Assembly (NCBI GenBank): GCA_002005505.1
Contig: KV908677.1
Coordinates: forward strand, 1-64,000
Direction of reading: 5' to 3'
DNA length: 64,000 nt
Source: Botryococcus braunii
Taxonomy: Eukaryota; Chlorophyta; Trebouxiophyceae
Part shown: one piece after another, positions 41,276-51,509 of the stretch
How positions within the stretch are numbered: the stretch's first letter is position 1
Layout: every line of letters begins with the position of its first letter
Translations under genes and position numbers: made by a program
The notes under the pieces: generated by a model
The model's input: the letters and a program-made list of their open reading frames with translations, nothing else
What the model was told of the DNA's origin: nothing
Databases searched by the model: none

Positions 41276-44200
41276 TCATGGCAGTACTGGCGCAGCCGCG
41301 ATAAGGTCTGTCAGGTGCCTGACATTCCGAAGCGCCTCCCAGGAATTATCATGATCTGACCAGCCTTTCCATTTCACAAGAAAGCGCCAAGAGCGTCCAA
41401 ATTGCCTCTTGCCCAGGATGGTCTCCACTTCATAGTAATCTCCTTGTCTGCCTGTATACAAAGGACCAGGGTTTGTAGGTTCTGCAGTAGGGTTAGTGGA
41501 CGATACGTATGGCTTCAATTGAGACACATGAAAAACTGGGTGAATCCTAAAATCAGCAGGCAATTCCAGCTTAAATGCATTCACACCTACAGCTTCCAGG
41601 ATACAGAAGGGGCCAATATACTTAGCTGATAGTTTAGAGGACAACCCAGGAGGGAGCTGGTTTTGGCGCACAGCCAATAACACTGAATCTCCAACCTGGA
41701 AAGGATGATCCCTCCTCTTCCTGTCAGCATAGTATTTCTGGCGCTGTTGGGAAGATGAAATATTAGATTTGGCACTATGCAAAGCCTTCTGCAAGTCCCC
41801 CACATATTCAGCAACGGCGGGCACCGACGAGCGCGTAGGAACAGCAGTGGACAAAGGTGTAAGAGGGTTTCTGCCATGGTTCAGGAAAAAGGGGCTATGC
41901 TGAGTAGTGGCCTGTACTGAATTATTGTAAGCGAATTCCACAATGGCCAAATACTTGCACCAATCATCTTGCCTAGGACCCACAAACCCTCTCAGCATGT
42001 CTTCAACGGTCCTATCAGCCCTCTCAGTCTGACCGTCGGTCTGAGGGTGGTACGCAGTAGACATATTCAGTTGCGTGCCGAGTAAAGACATGAATGCCTT
42101 CCAAAAATGACTAGTAAACCTAGGGTCTCTGTCAGATACAAGGGAAGTAGGCATGCCAAACCGCCTAAATACTGTGTCAATGAAGATCTGAGCCAACTGA
42201 GGTGCATTCACAGTTTTAGAACAAGGCGCTAAGACAATCAACTTGGTCAAACGATCGACAAAGACTACGATGGAGTCATGTCCACAGCACAATGGCAGGT
42301 CTGTCACCAGATCCAAAGAAACACTCTCCCAAGGCGACTCTGGTACAGGCAAGGGCTGCAACAATCCTAAAGGTACTTTGCTAGTCCCCTTCATCCGTTG
42401 ACAGCTAGTGCACTCTCTGCAGTACCGACGTACGGCAGACAACATGGCTGGCCAATAGAAGAACCTGCACACTTGCTCAGCAGTCTTGTGAGCGCCCAAA
42501 TGGCCTGAAAAAGGTGTGCTGTGACACTCTGCTAGGATCCTCTCCCTCACAGGGCCTTCTGAAACATAAATCTTGTCGTGCTCGGTATACAGCAACCCCC
42601 TTTTCCAACTCACGGTTCCCTGATCCAACAAACCAGGGACCTGTGGATCATTTTCATAACCCTTACTCAACTCTTCCAACAAGGTGTCTGACACAAGAGA
42701 GGAGACATGCAGAGTAGCTAAGTCTGCGCGCCGACTCAACGCGTCCGCGACCACATTATCAGTACCTTTGACATATTTAATGTCAGGCATGAACCTCATA
42801 ATGTCAGTCAAAAAGCGCTCTTGTCGATCAGTACGCGTCGGTGCAGTTAAGAGGAATTTTAAAGCTTTTTGGTCAGTGTACACAGTAAACTTCCCCCCAA
42901 TCAGCAAATGCTTCCACTTACGCAGGGCGTGTACAAGGGCCAATAATTCTCTGTCATATGGAGCCAACTTTCGCTCACTGGGCTGCAGTTTCCTAGACTC
43001 AAAGGCAATCGGCTGCAGTCCCTTACCTTGATCTTGCTGTAACACACACCCAATAGCAAAGGCAGATGCATCCACATGCACGACAAAAGGTTTTTGCAAG
43101 TCTGGTGGGAGCAAACAAGGAGCAGTACACATCAGATGTTTCAATTCACGGAAAGCCTTCTCATGCAAGTCATCCCATTGCCATGGAGCATCCTTTTTAA
43201 ACAACTCAGTAAGAGGGAAGGCAACATGAGCAAAGTGGTCTGCAAATGTATCATAGAACTGTAGAAGACCCATGAACGAACGAAGTTCAGACACACAGGT
43301 AGGGGTGGGCCAATTCATGATAGCCTCAACCTTCTTCGGGTCCACCCTCACTCCCTCACTGGAAATGACATGTCCCAAATACTCCACCTCGGGTGCGCAA
43401 AACAAACACTTGGAGCGTTTACAGAAAAACTGATGGTCTCGTAGTGCCTGAAGTACAAGTCTCAAGTGTTGCAAGTGTTCCTCAAAAGACTTACAATATA
43501 TGAGGATGGCATCTAAATAAACCAGCACAAACCTGTCTAAGTAAGGCGCCAGAACAGTATTCATCACGTATTGAAACGTTGCGGGGGCGTTTGTCAGACC
43601 AAAGGGCATCACAGTAAATTCATAGTGACCATACTTTGTCTTAAAAGCAGTCTTCTCTATACTATTCTCATGCATACGGATCTGGTGGTACCCAGAGGCT
43701 AAGTCAAGTTTAGTAAAGAGCTTACTACCACACAACTGCTCGAACATTTCATCGATACCTGGCAACGGGTGTTGGTTTCTTATAGTCAATTTGTTTAGAG
43801 CGCGATAGTCAATACACAACCGCCAACCACCGTCCTTCTTGGGGACAAAAAGGATGGGAGCACCGTAAGGACTAGAGCTGGGCCTGATGTACCCTCGTTC
43901 CAGCAACTCCTGCAGCTGTGCCCTAAGCTCAGCAAGCTGAGCTCCCGACAGCGGGTAAATGCGGGAGGCAGGAGGTCAAGCACCAGGTTCCAGGTGGATT
44001 TCGTGGTCTCCGACTCGAGGTGGTGGAAGACTGTCAGGCAAGCCTGATAGGACATCCGAGAACTCCTGCAACAAGTCCTCCAACCCTGGCTGGGCATGTA
44101 TTGGTTCAGAATCCCGTTGTGCAGGTTTCAACTTGAGCACGTACAATTCTGTCAAATCAGAAGCAAATCTATCCAACTCTATGGCAGAAATCACATATTT

Positions 44201-45150
44201 AGGCACATCAGAACGCTGACTACCCACCAAAACATGTGTGCTTTCACCATCAACAAGACAAACAGTGTTCAAGCGCCAATTTACACATGGATTAAACGCT
44301 GTCAACCAGGGCTTTCCTTGCCTAACATCATAGGTATGCAGCTCTGTAGGCAAACAATCCACTCGGAACTGAAACGACCCCACAGACAAGTCAACTGCAC
44401 ACACCTGATCAGTTACCTTGGCTCTACCATCAGCGAGGTTCACTGTCAACAACGAGTTGAGAGGCATAGTGGGTAAAACAAGAGCATGCATAAACTCTTC
44501 ACTCACAAAATTAGCTGTAGCACCACTATCCAATAGCACCCTACATGCAACACCCTGCACCAATCCCTCAAACTGGATACACGTATGTGACAAGTCAGGA
44601 GTCGCTACAGTAGAATCTGCGCTCGTCTGTGCAATATGATGAAGGGGCTGGTAGGTGAGTTTACTAGGTACAGCTACAAGCCTAGTAATGAAAGACACCT
44701 CAACCATGTCCCGCCCGAAAACACTCTTAACAGTGGGAGGCGCCTGAATCGCAGTAGATTCTCCCCATAACTGCAGTAGAGATGTCCAAGGGATAACGAT
44801 GGTCGCATGGCGTTGCTCCTGCAGTTCTGGCCCTACAGCCTCCCCACCTGTGGACCTGGGGCAAAGCAGTGTTACCCTATCCCCGGGAAGGGCCCGTGTA
44901 ATCACTCTTTCCAAGCCATGGGAGCAGCTTCAGAACTCAAGGAAACAACCAACTCATGGGATCCATCAACATGCGTCTCTCTACCCTCACACTGCTCACA
45001 AGCAGGGGTGATCAGCCCAAAAGGGGTTTCAGACACAGGCAAGCGTTGCGAACTCGTCACATGAGTCACAACACTCTCAGAAAAGGTGCGTAGGTAGGTA
45101 ACAAACTCATCAAACGCGGGAAGAACCGGGATCCCTGTTTGAATCTCCAT
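41276..45150 (-). pseudogene. pol: Gypsy D Pol: protease, RT, RNase H, integrase, chromodomain
   Basis: From ATG 45150 (MEIQTG). A frameshift lies near 44905-44914; protease LLDSGATANFVSEEF follows. An in-frame TGA at 43976-43978 sits between protease and RT, where E reads a sense codon. RT continues with [18 protein letters not shown] and LPFGL-type motifs, but the catalytic box reads YLDA instead of YLDD (GCC codon, plus strand 43508-43510), so polymerase activity should be lost. RNase H, the integrase zinc region (GHLGAHKTAEQ..CTSCQRMK) and core (DLVTDLP, VSDRDPRF, QTDGQTERAD), a GPF module and a chromodomain (YYEVETILGK..FLVKWKGW..SWEAL) are otherwise complete. Confidence 0.93.
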
Positions 45151-45186
45151 GGTACCAACACCTGTCACACCCCACAGCCACACCTA

Positions 45187-46260
45187 TTAGGCAGCCGTTT
45201 TGTTTTTTACTTTTCTCATTTCAGGGTGTAAGACCCAGCATGCATCGACATTATGTCCGGGTTTGCCGCAATGGGGGCAGGTAGGCTTATTAGCCTCCTT
45301 AGCCGGGGGAGAAGGTGTGGGTTTGGTCTGGGATCCTCCGGAGGGAAACCCCTTCTGCCCGCCACCCTGAGGAGGGACACTTGCATGCAAATCAGATACT
45401 GTAACTGCAAGTGTGAACACCTCTTCCAGCGTCTGCGGACGCTGCACCGTAATCGCCCTGCGCAGGTCATCCCGACACCCACGCTTAAACACAAACATTA
45501 ACATCGCATCTGACATGCAGTCAGGTGCTTTGGCCCTACACGCATTGAAATGCGCAACATACTCCCTCATGGACCGTTTTCCTTGTCTCATGACAAGAAA
45601 AGGCTCAAAGTAAGTATCCGTCAGCTCCACTGGTCGGACGGCCTCCTGTAAAGCCTGCATGTATGCGTGGAACGTTGCCAATTCCACGGCTTGCCCTTTA
45701 GCTGCCAATTGAGTCCGTGAGACGAGCCAATCAAGAGCCTTGCCCCGTAGGAACATACTGGCCATATCAACGGCTACGTCTCCTGACAGATCTACACGAT
45801 TCGCACGCAAGTACGTACGAACTTGCAGAAAATGGGCATCCAACATGTCAGGATCTCCATAATACAACATGGGTTCAGGAAACTTGGTCTTCACAGCCGA
45901 GGTGGGAACTTCCCTCAAGGTGGGGTCCGGAACCACAGGAGACGGTGCTGGGAAGACCATTCCATGCGAGCGCATCTCTGCTAGAAGAGATGCATCACTT
46001 AGACGGCTTGCATCTTGCACCACAGCACTGCCTGGGCGGCTCTCCGCCTCCTCATCAGTGGTGTCGTAAGTGGCTCCCGGGTCAAAGCCCCGAGCCAGCA
46101 TCGACTCGTATAAAGGTTTGGAAACAAAAGTAGACACATCTACACGCTCAGGATCAACAAAATTCGGCCCTGAAGTGGGGATTCCAGCAGGAACCATCTG
46201 CTTCCTAGGCGTCGTAAAACTGACCCGCTTGCGCGGAGCCCCTGTCCTGGTTCGTCTCAT
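45187..46260 (-). CDS. gag: Gypsy D Gag
   Basis: 357 residues, intact. The ATG at 46260 is preceded in frame by a GTG only, so it is the likely start. A basic N-terminus (RRTRTGAPRKRVSF), a Gag domain with YGDPDMLDAHFLQVRTYL and FLRGKALDWL, a YFEPFLVMRQGKRSMREYVAHF segment, and a single zinc knuckle CPHCGKPGHNVDAC close to the C-terminus. It ends with tandem stops TAA TAG, 37 bases before the pol ATG, so pol must be expressed by re-initiation or from another frame. Confidence 0.9.
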   Translation of the reverse strand: MRRTRTGAPRKRVSFTTPRKQMVPAGIPTSGPNFVDPERVDVSTFVSKPLYESMLARGFDPGATYDTTDEEAESRPGSAVVQDASRLSDASLLAEMRSHGMVFPAPSPVVPDPTLREVPTSAVKTKFPEPMLYYGDPDMLDAHFLQVRTYLRANRVDLSGDVAVDMASMFLRGKALDWLVSRTQLAAKGQAVELATFHAYMQALQEAVRPVELTDTYFEPFLVMRQGKRSMREYVAHFNACRAKAPDCMSDAMLMFVFKRGCRDDLRRAITVQRPQTLEEVFTLAVTVSDLHASVPPQGGGQKGFPSGGSQTKPTPSPPAKEANKPTCPHCGKPGHNVDACWVLHPEMRKVKNKTAA

Positions 46261-46309
46261 CACAAACGCACCTAAGCCAAAGAAACAAGAAGATCAAGCG
46301 ACAACTATG

Positions 46310-46321
46310 TCGCCGATACCA
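46310..46321 (-). promoter_or_regulatory. Gypsy D primer binding site
   Basis: Minus strand TGGTATCGGCGA, one base from the 5' LTR, identical to gypsy 1, E and F. Confidence 0.85.
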
Positions 46322-46322
46322 G

Positions 46323-46549
46323 TGTTATGGCAATCAGCGGAAGAGTATTTGACTGAGGCAAAGAGATCCGTTCATGAAGACGAAGATAGCGACTGATTAC
46401 AATGCGTGAAGTTCTCGTCTTAAATGCGACGCAGAGCGGCCAATTATAGAAAGTACGCGTTCATCTAAGTATATATGAAAACCAGAGAGAACTGTACGGG
46501 ACCTCCCCATGCACGCATATGAAGTACAAGTGTAATGGTTGTCTTTACA
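46323..46549 (-). repeat. Gypsy D 5' LTR
   Basis: 227 bp. The plus strand begins TGTTATGGCAATC and ends GTCTTTACA, followed by TGACA (46550-46554), where gypsy C RNase H resumes. Confidence 0.92.
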
Positions 46550-47915
46550 TGACATGTGATGCAAGTGATTTTGGGGTGGGAGCAGTTCTCATGCAGGACG
46601 GGAAAGTAGTAGCATACTATAGCAAAAAGTTGAATAGTGCAGAGCGTAACTATTCTGCTACGGAAAGGGAATTGCTGGCTGTAGTGTATGCTCTACAGGA
46701 ATGGAGATGTTATGTGTTAGGAAAACCAGTCACTGTAACCACTGACCATAAGTGTAATACCTTTTTGCAACAACAGGCAGGACTTAGCCCGAGAAGAGCT
46801 AGGTGGGCTGAGCGATTGCAGGAGTTAGACATACTCTGGGTTTGGGAGCCAGGCAAGACTAACGTCGCAGATGCCTTGTCCAGGGTCCCAATCCTCGCGG
46901 CCAGGCAGCTCCGACGCAACGTCGAGCCAGCGGAGCCCGAGCTCAGGAGTGTCAAGCCCCGGGTCGCAATGGACTCCGGCGGGAGGGCCCGCCCGAGCGG
47001 AGTCACCCAGCAGCTTGACACGTGTGAACCCTTCCTGGAGTTAGTAAAGAGGGCTTACATGGATGATGAGTGGTTGGGAAAGAGGTCGAACAGAAGGAAG
47101 GTGCATTTCAGGAATGGGATATGGGAATATGGGAAGGAGGGACGGAAGTATGTCCCAGGGCATTATGAGGTGAAGGATGGGGAAGGAGTCGTGGGGAGAA
47201 ACCTAAGACAAGATATACTCAAGGCATTGCATGAACCTTTGTATGTGGGACACCCTGGTTTTGCCAAGATGTATGAACTGGTGAAACGGGAATGGTGGTG
47301 GCCGGGAATGACAGAGGACGTGCGGGAATATGTTGCCTACTGTGATTCTTGTCAAAGGGTTAAAGCTTCAAACAAGTTGCCCGCAGGCCTCCTTCACCCC
47401 TTGCAAATCCCGACTAGGAAATGGCAAAGCATTTCCATGGATTTCATAACGGGGTTGCCACGGAGTGCAAACGGGAATGATGCCATATGGGTTGTGGTGG
47501 ACCGGTTAAGTAAGTGTGCTCACTTTGTGCCCACCACCACAAAAGCTGACTCATATGATGTAGCAGTTTTGCTAAGGGATAAAGTCTGGAGATACCACGG
47601 ATTTCCAGAGGAACTTGTGTCGGATAGGGATCCTAAGTTTGTGAGTAAATTTATGGATGTACTCCTAAATTTAACAGGCTGCAAACCTGCACGGTCTACA
47701 GCCTATCACCCACAATCTGACGGACAAACGGAACGGGTTAACAGGATTCTTGAGGACTACCTCAAACATTATGTTTGGGATAAGCCTAAAGAATGGGAAA
47801 ACCATCTGGCTGTTGCAGAGTTTGCCTATAACAATACCTGGCAAGCCTCGATCAACACCACACCGTTCCGCTTGACATATGGACAGGACCCAAACATTCC
47901 ATTTGCTATGGGAAA
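46550..47915 (+). pseudogene. pol: Gypsy C Pol: RNase H and integrase core
   Basis: Open for about 450 codons. RNase H resumes at CDASDFGVGAVLMQDGK, with SATERELLAVVYALQEWRCY and TTDHKCNTFLQQQ. A basic, Arg/Ala-rich spacer follows. The integrase zinc region GHPGFAKMYEL..CDSCQRVKA precedes a core with MDFITGLP, VSDRDPKF and QSDGQTERVN. Interrupted at 47915 by gypsy E after FRLTYGQDPNIPFAMG and resumed at 60268. Confidence 0.93.
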
Positions 47916-48176
47916 TGTAGCATTTCCTAGGGTATAATGCTCTAGTATGGTCCTTGGCATTGCTCTTTGACTTGCCATGTGATCTGGATTTGCAGTACAA
48001 CCTCGCTCAAGTAGTTCGCTCGGTTGCCCGACTACGCGTCTGTGGCAGTACAGTATAATTCAATCCACCCTGGGTTTAAGAGTACGCTTGCGAATCAATC
48101 ATGTAACACTCTTTCGTTGCACACCACGAACGTCTCACTGTCTCATAAAAACCTCTTCCGCTTAGTTAACGCTACA
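47916..48176 (+). repeat. Gypsy E 5' LTR
   Basis: 261 bp, TGTAGCATTTCC to GTTAACGCTACA. Confidence 0.93.
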
Positions 48177-48177
48177 G

Positions 48178-48189
48178 TGGTATCGGCGA
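48178..48189 (+). promoter_or_regulatory. Gypsy E primer binding site
   Basis: TGGTATCGGCGA, one base after the LTR. Confidence 0.85.
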
Positions 48190-48246
48190 CAAGGATTAGT
48201 TCCTTGTCGTTCGTTCGTGGTGCGTTTCTTTTCCTTTCGGATTGTG

Positions 48247-48851
48247 ATGTCTCGGCATCCTCGTTCGGGTTCAAGGGCTCGTGCACCTAGTCCTGGCATC
48301 GCAGAGCCAGATCCATCCATAGATCTTCTTGCTTATGTATATGTAGATCGTTCATGGGTAGATCCTCATTGTATGCTTAGGCGTTTGGTAGATATCGGTG
48401 CCCTGCTCGAAGGAGCCGTTGCATTAGGATCTAGTGTTCCGTCGCATTCCCCTCCAGTTGATACCGCTCAGAGCATTTCAGAGGGACTTGAGATGTTAAT
48501 GCAGTGCTCTCTCGCGCAACCTGCACCTGTGGTCGTGCCGCAACCCATACCAACGGCAAGTCCGGCATCGGCTACAGCCTCGTCAGGTTCAGGGAAGCCC
48601 TCGCTCAAGTTGCCAGACCCATCTGTATTCGAGGGAGATCCAATGAAGTTGGATCCCTTGGCTTATGCAGACTGAAATGTTTTTGGGGACCTACGATGTA
48701 GGCTTGGCATCCGCTCGGTCTGTGGAGGTGGCTATGACGTTCTTCCGTTGCTTCCAATTACACCTTGAGTTGAGGAAGCACTTTCACAAATCAAATAAAA
48801 CTTGATTTGTTGGACTTCTTTGGTATTACAGCAGTGTGAGGCCTGTTTCAG
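48247..48851 (+). pseudogene. gag: Gypsy E Gag, truncated and decayed
   Basis: ATG 48247 (MSRHPRSGSRARAPSPG) gives about 142 residues to a TGA at 48673-48675, up to the start of the Gag domain (SVFEGDPMKLDPLAYAD, comparable to the YYGDPDMLDA region of D). A short frameshifted continuation (TYDVGLASARSVEVAMTFF) follows. The rest of Gag, including any zinc knuckle, is missing by comparison with D, so about 0.7 kb appears deleted. Confidence 0.8.
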
Positions 48852-51255
48852 ATGTCTGTCAACTGTTCCGTGACCCAGTATGGGATTCCTGTTTTGTATG
48901 GGCTTGGTAGTCTGCAGGATTTCTTTCACAGCTGTTGCCATTCTTTCAAGTCCCATATTGTGGATGGGCATGGTTTGTGTAGAGAGTTTCAGACATCCCC
49001 CCATGCCAGTGACTTGATCAATCCTGTGTGCATGTATAAGAGAGATGCAGCTCCTCACCTTCTTTCTAGTGATGCTCATGTTGTCTTGTTTGTTGATGGT
49101 AGTAACATGGAGTGTACTGTTAGCCAGCTTGAGTCACAGCTACTGCCAGGTACTAGATTGACTGTGCTCTCTTGCCTGAGCCACTGTGAACAGATGCTGG
49201 AAGGGACTACACAACAACAGTCTCATGATGTATTGCTCTCGGCTTTTGTTTTGGATGCACTGGGTCTTACTTCCAGCTTTAAGAGCTCACCCCACTGCAG
49301 TTCCCATAGAGGCTTGCCCATATATCGTTGCCTGGTACAGACTGGTTGTCTCAGTGTGAAGGAGAAACCCCTGCCCGCAACTTCTTTTGACTCTTTTGTT
49401 CAGCTTGACAGTAGACACATTGTGAATGGTCTTGGTCTTTCCTCCAGTTGCATAGAGTTTGAGGGAATTCTTGCTAGTAGACCTGTCAGGATTTTGTTGG
49501 ACAGTGGAGCCTCTGCAAATTTTATTGATGATAAACTTGTGCAGGAGCTTGCCCTTCCCACTGCGCCTTTGAGTTCACATGTTACTGTGAGAGTTGGCTG
49601 ATGGTAGGACATCTGTGGTAGGACATAGTGTGTCAACTGACCTGACTGTTGGGACCTTGGGTTTTGGAGTCACCTGCCTCCCTACTGAGTTGACCTACTA
49701 TGATCTTGTCTTGGGCAAACCTTGGTTAACTGCTTTTAACCCAATTGTGAATTGGAAATTGAATGCTCTGTCTTTGGTTCATGCTAATAAAACACATGTA
49801 CTTTTGGGGTGTCAGAGGTCAGGCATGCCTGGGTATGTGATCTCATCCATGGAAGTGGAAGAGATGGTGAAGTTGGGTGAATCAGTGTACATTATTCAAC
49901 TGAATGCAGTGACTGACAATGTTTCAGATACTGATGCATACAATGTGCCAGAGTTGGAGCAGCTTTTGCAGGAATTTAAGGATGTACTGTCTGGATTTCC
50001 TGAAGGCCTCCCTCCTTCTCGTGCTGGAGACCACCACATCAGATTGGAGCCGGACGCAACTCCTCCAGCCTCCCGCATATATCCACTGTCTGGAGCCCAG
50101 CTTGCTGAGCTACGTGCACAGTTGCAGGAGCTCCTTGAGAGGGGGTTCATCCGCCCATCGACATCACCATTTGGTGCACCCATCTTATTTGTTCCCAAAA
50201 AGGATGGTGGATGGCGTTTATGCATTGACTACAGGGCCTTCAATATGATTACTGTGAGAACCAACACCCATTGCCTAGGATTGTTTTTGAGATGTTCGAG
50301 CAATTGCATAAAAGTTGTGTATTTTCTAAGCTAGACCTTGCCTCTGGATATCATCAGATACGTATGCATGAGGACAGCATAGAAAAGACTGCTTTTCAAT
50401 TGCATGGAAGTTGTGTATTTTCTAAGCTAGACCTTGCCTCTGGATATCATCAGATACGTATGCATGAGGACAGCATAGAAAAGACTGCTTTTTAAACCCG
50501 TTATGGTCATTATGAGTTCACTGTTATGCCTTTTGGGTTAACCAATGCACCTGCCACCTTTCAGTCTGTGATGAACTCTATCTTGTCTCCCTTCCTTGAT
50601 AGATTTGTGCTGGTGTATCTAGACGATATCCTCATATATTCTAAATCTGTTGCAGAGCATATGGAGCATTTGAGGACAGTCTTGTCAGTGCTCAGGGAAC
50701 ATAAATTTTATTGCAAAAGGTCTAAGTGTGATTTTGTTGCTAAGCAGGTGGAATACCTTGGACACATGTTGACACCTCATGGGATTATGGTGGATCCTAG
50801 GAAGGTTGCAGCCATTCAGGATTGGCCCACTCCTTTGAATGTGTCACAGTTGAGAGGGTTTCTAGGTCTTACTCAATATTATGATACTTTTATGGACCAT
50901 TTTGCAGATGTTGCCTATCCTCTTACTGAGTTGCTCAAAAAGGATGTGCCTTGGACCTGGGAGGGACCCCAGAGGGAAGCCTTTGTAGCACTGAAAGATC
51001 TTGTTTCTACTCCTCCTTGCCTTTTGATGCCTGATTTAGATAAACCTTTTGTTGTGCATGTAGATGCCTCAGGTTTTGCTGTTGGTGCTGTGTTGCAGCA
51101 GGATCAAGGAAAGGGACTGCAGCCCGTTGCCTTCGAGTCCAGGAAACTCCAACCCCCTGAGAGGAAGTTAGCACCATATGAGAGAGAGTTGCTTGCTCTT
51201 GTTCATGCCTTGCTTAAATGGAAGCATTTGTTGCTGGGTGCTAAGTTTACTGTAC
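48852..51255 (+). pseudogene. pol: Gypsy E Pol, protease to RNase H start
   Basis: Similar to gypsy D Pol. Protease ILLDSGASANFIDDKL is near 49492-49540. An extra G at about 49597 shifts the frame before ADGRTSVVG. The protease-RT spacer and RT start match D ([20 protein letters not shown]) without the D stop. A frame break lies near 50270, then an in-frame 96-bp tandem duplication (50301-50396, 50397-50492), then an extra T and TAA. RT resumes with [17 protein letters not shown] and catalytic YLDDILIYSKS. RNase H starts and is cut at LLGAKFTV by gypsy F. Confidence 0.9.
50301..50492 (+). repeat. 96-bp in-frame tandem duplication in gypsy E RT
   Basis: Two adjacent copies beginning CAATTGCAT and running through the [23 protein letters not shown] region, differing at about two bases (CATAAAAG and CATGGAAG). 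96 bp is 32 codons, so the frame is kept inside the block. Confidence 0.88.
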
Positions 51256-51457
51256 TGTAACGGCAGGAAGCTGCCAGGTCCTGAAATGTGTAGGATTTTG
51301 GGCAGGAAGCTGCCGGGTCCTGAAATGAAGGTTCTGCAAAGTGGCACGCGTCTTGGCGTCGAAGGAAGTCCCGGTGCTGACCTGCTTGTAACAGATTCCG
51401 CTGAATGCTCTAACCCGACTGGTGTCTCGTCTCTCTCTCTCTTCCTTTGCCACTATA
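51256..51457 (+). repeat. Gypsy F 5' LTR
   Basis: 202 bp, starting TGTAACGGCAGGAAGC and ending TTTGCCACTATA. It contains a 27-bp direct repeat (GGCAGGAAGCTGCC plus GGTCCTGAAATG-type half) twice, each with a GGCAG-GAAG-CTGCC hairpin, and a CT-rich tract before the end. Confidence 0.88.
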
Positions 51458-51460
51458 AGG

Positions 51461-51472
51461 TGGTATCGGCGA
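51461..51472 (+). promoter_or_regulatory. Gypsy F primer binding site
   Basis: TGGTATCGGCGA, three bases after the LTR end. Confidence 0.85.
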
Positions 51473-51509
51473 GTAAAGCAAGGTTTTGCTAATCTACCTG
51501 TTGGGTATA

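Larger units (their letters stand above)
40464..46549 (-). mobile_element. Ty3/gypsy chromovirus D, full length, inactive
   Basis: LTRs 40464-40689 and 46323-46549, target duplication TGACA (40459-40463, 46550-46554), PBS at 46310-46321, separate gag and pol ORFs, and PPT. The LTRs differ by about five substitutions and one indel. Pol contains a frameshift, a TGA and a mutated RT active site. Confidence 0.94.
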
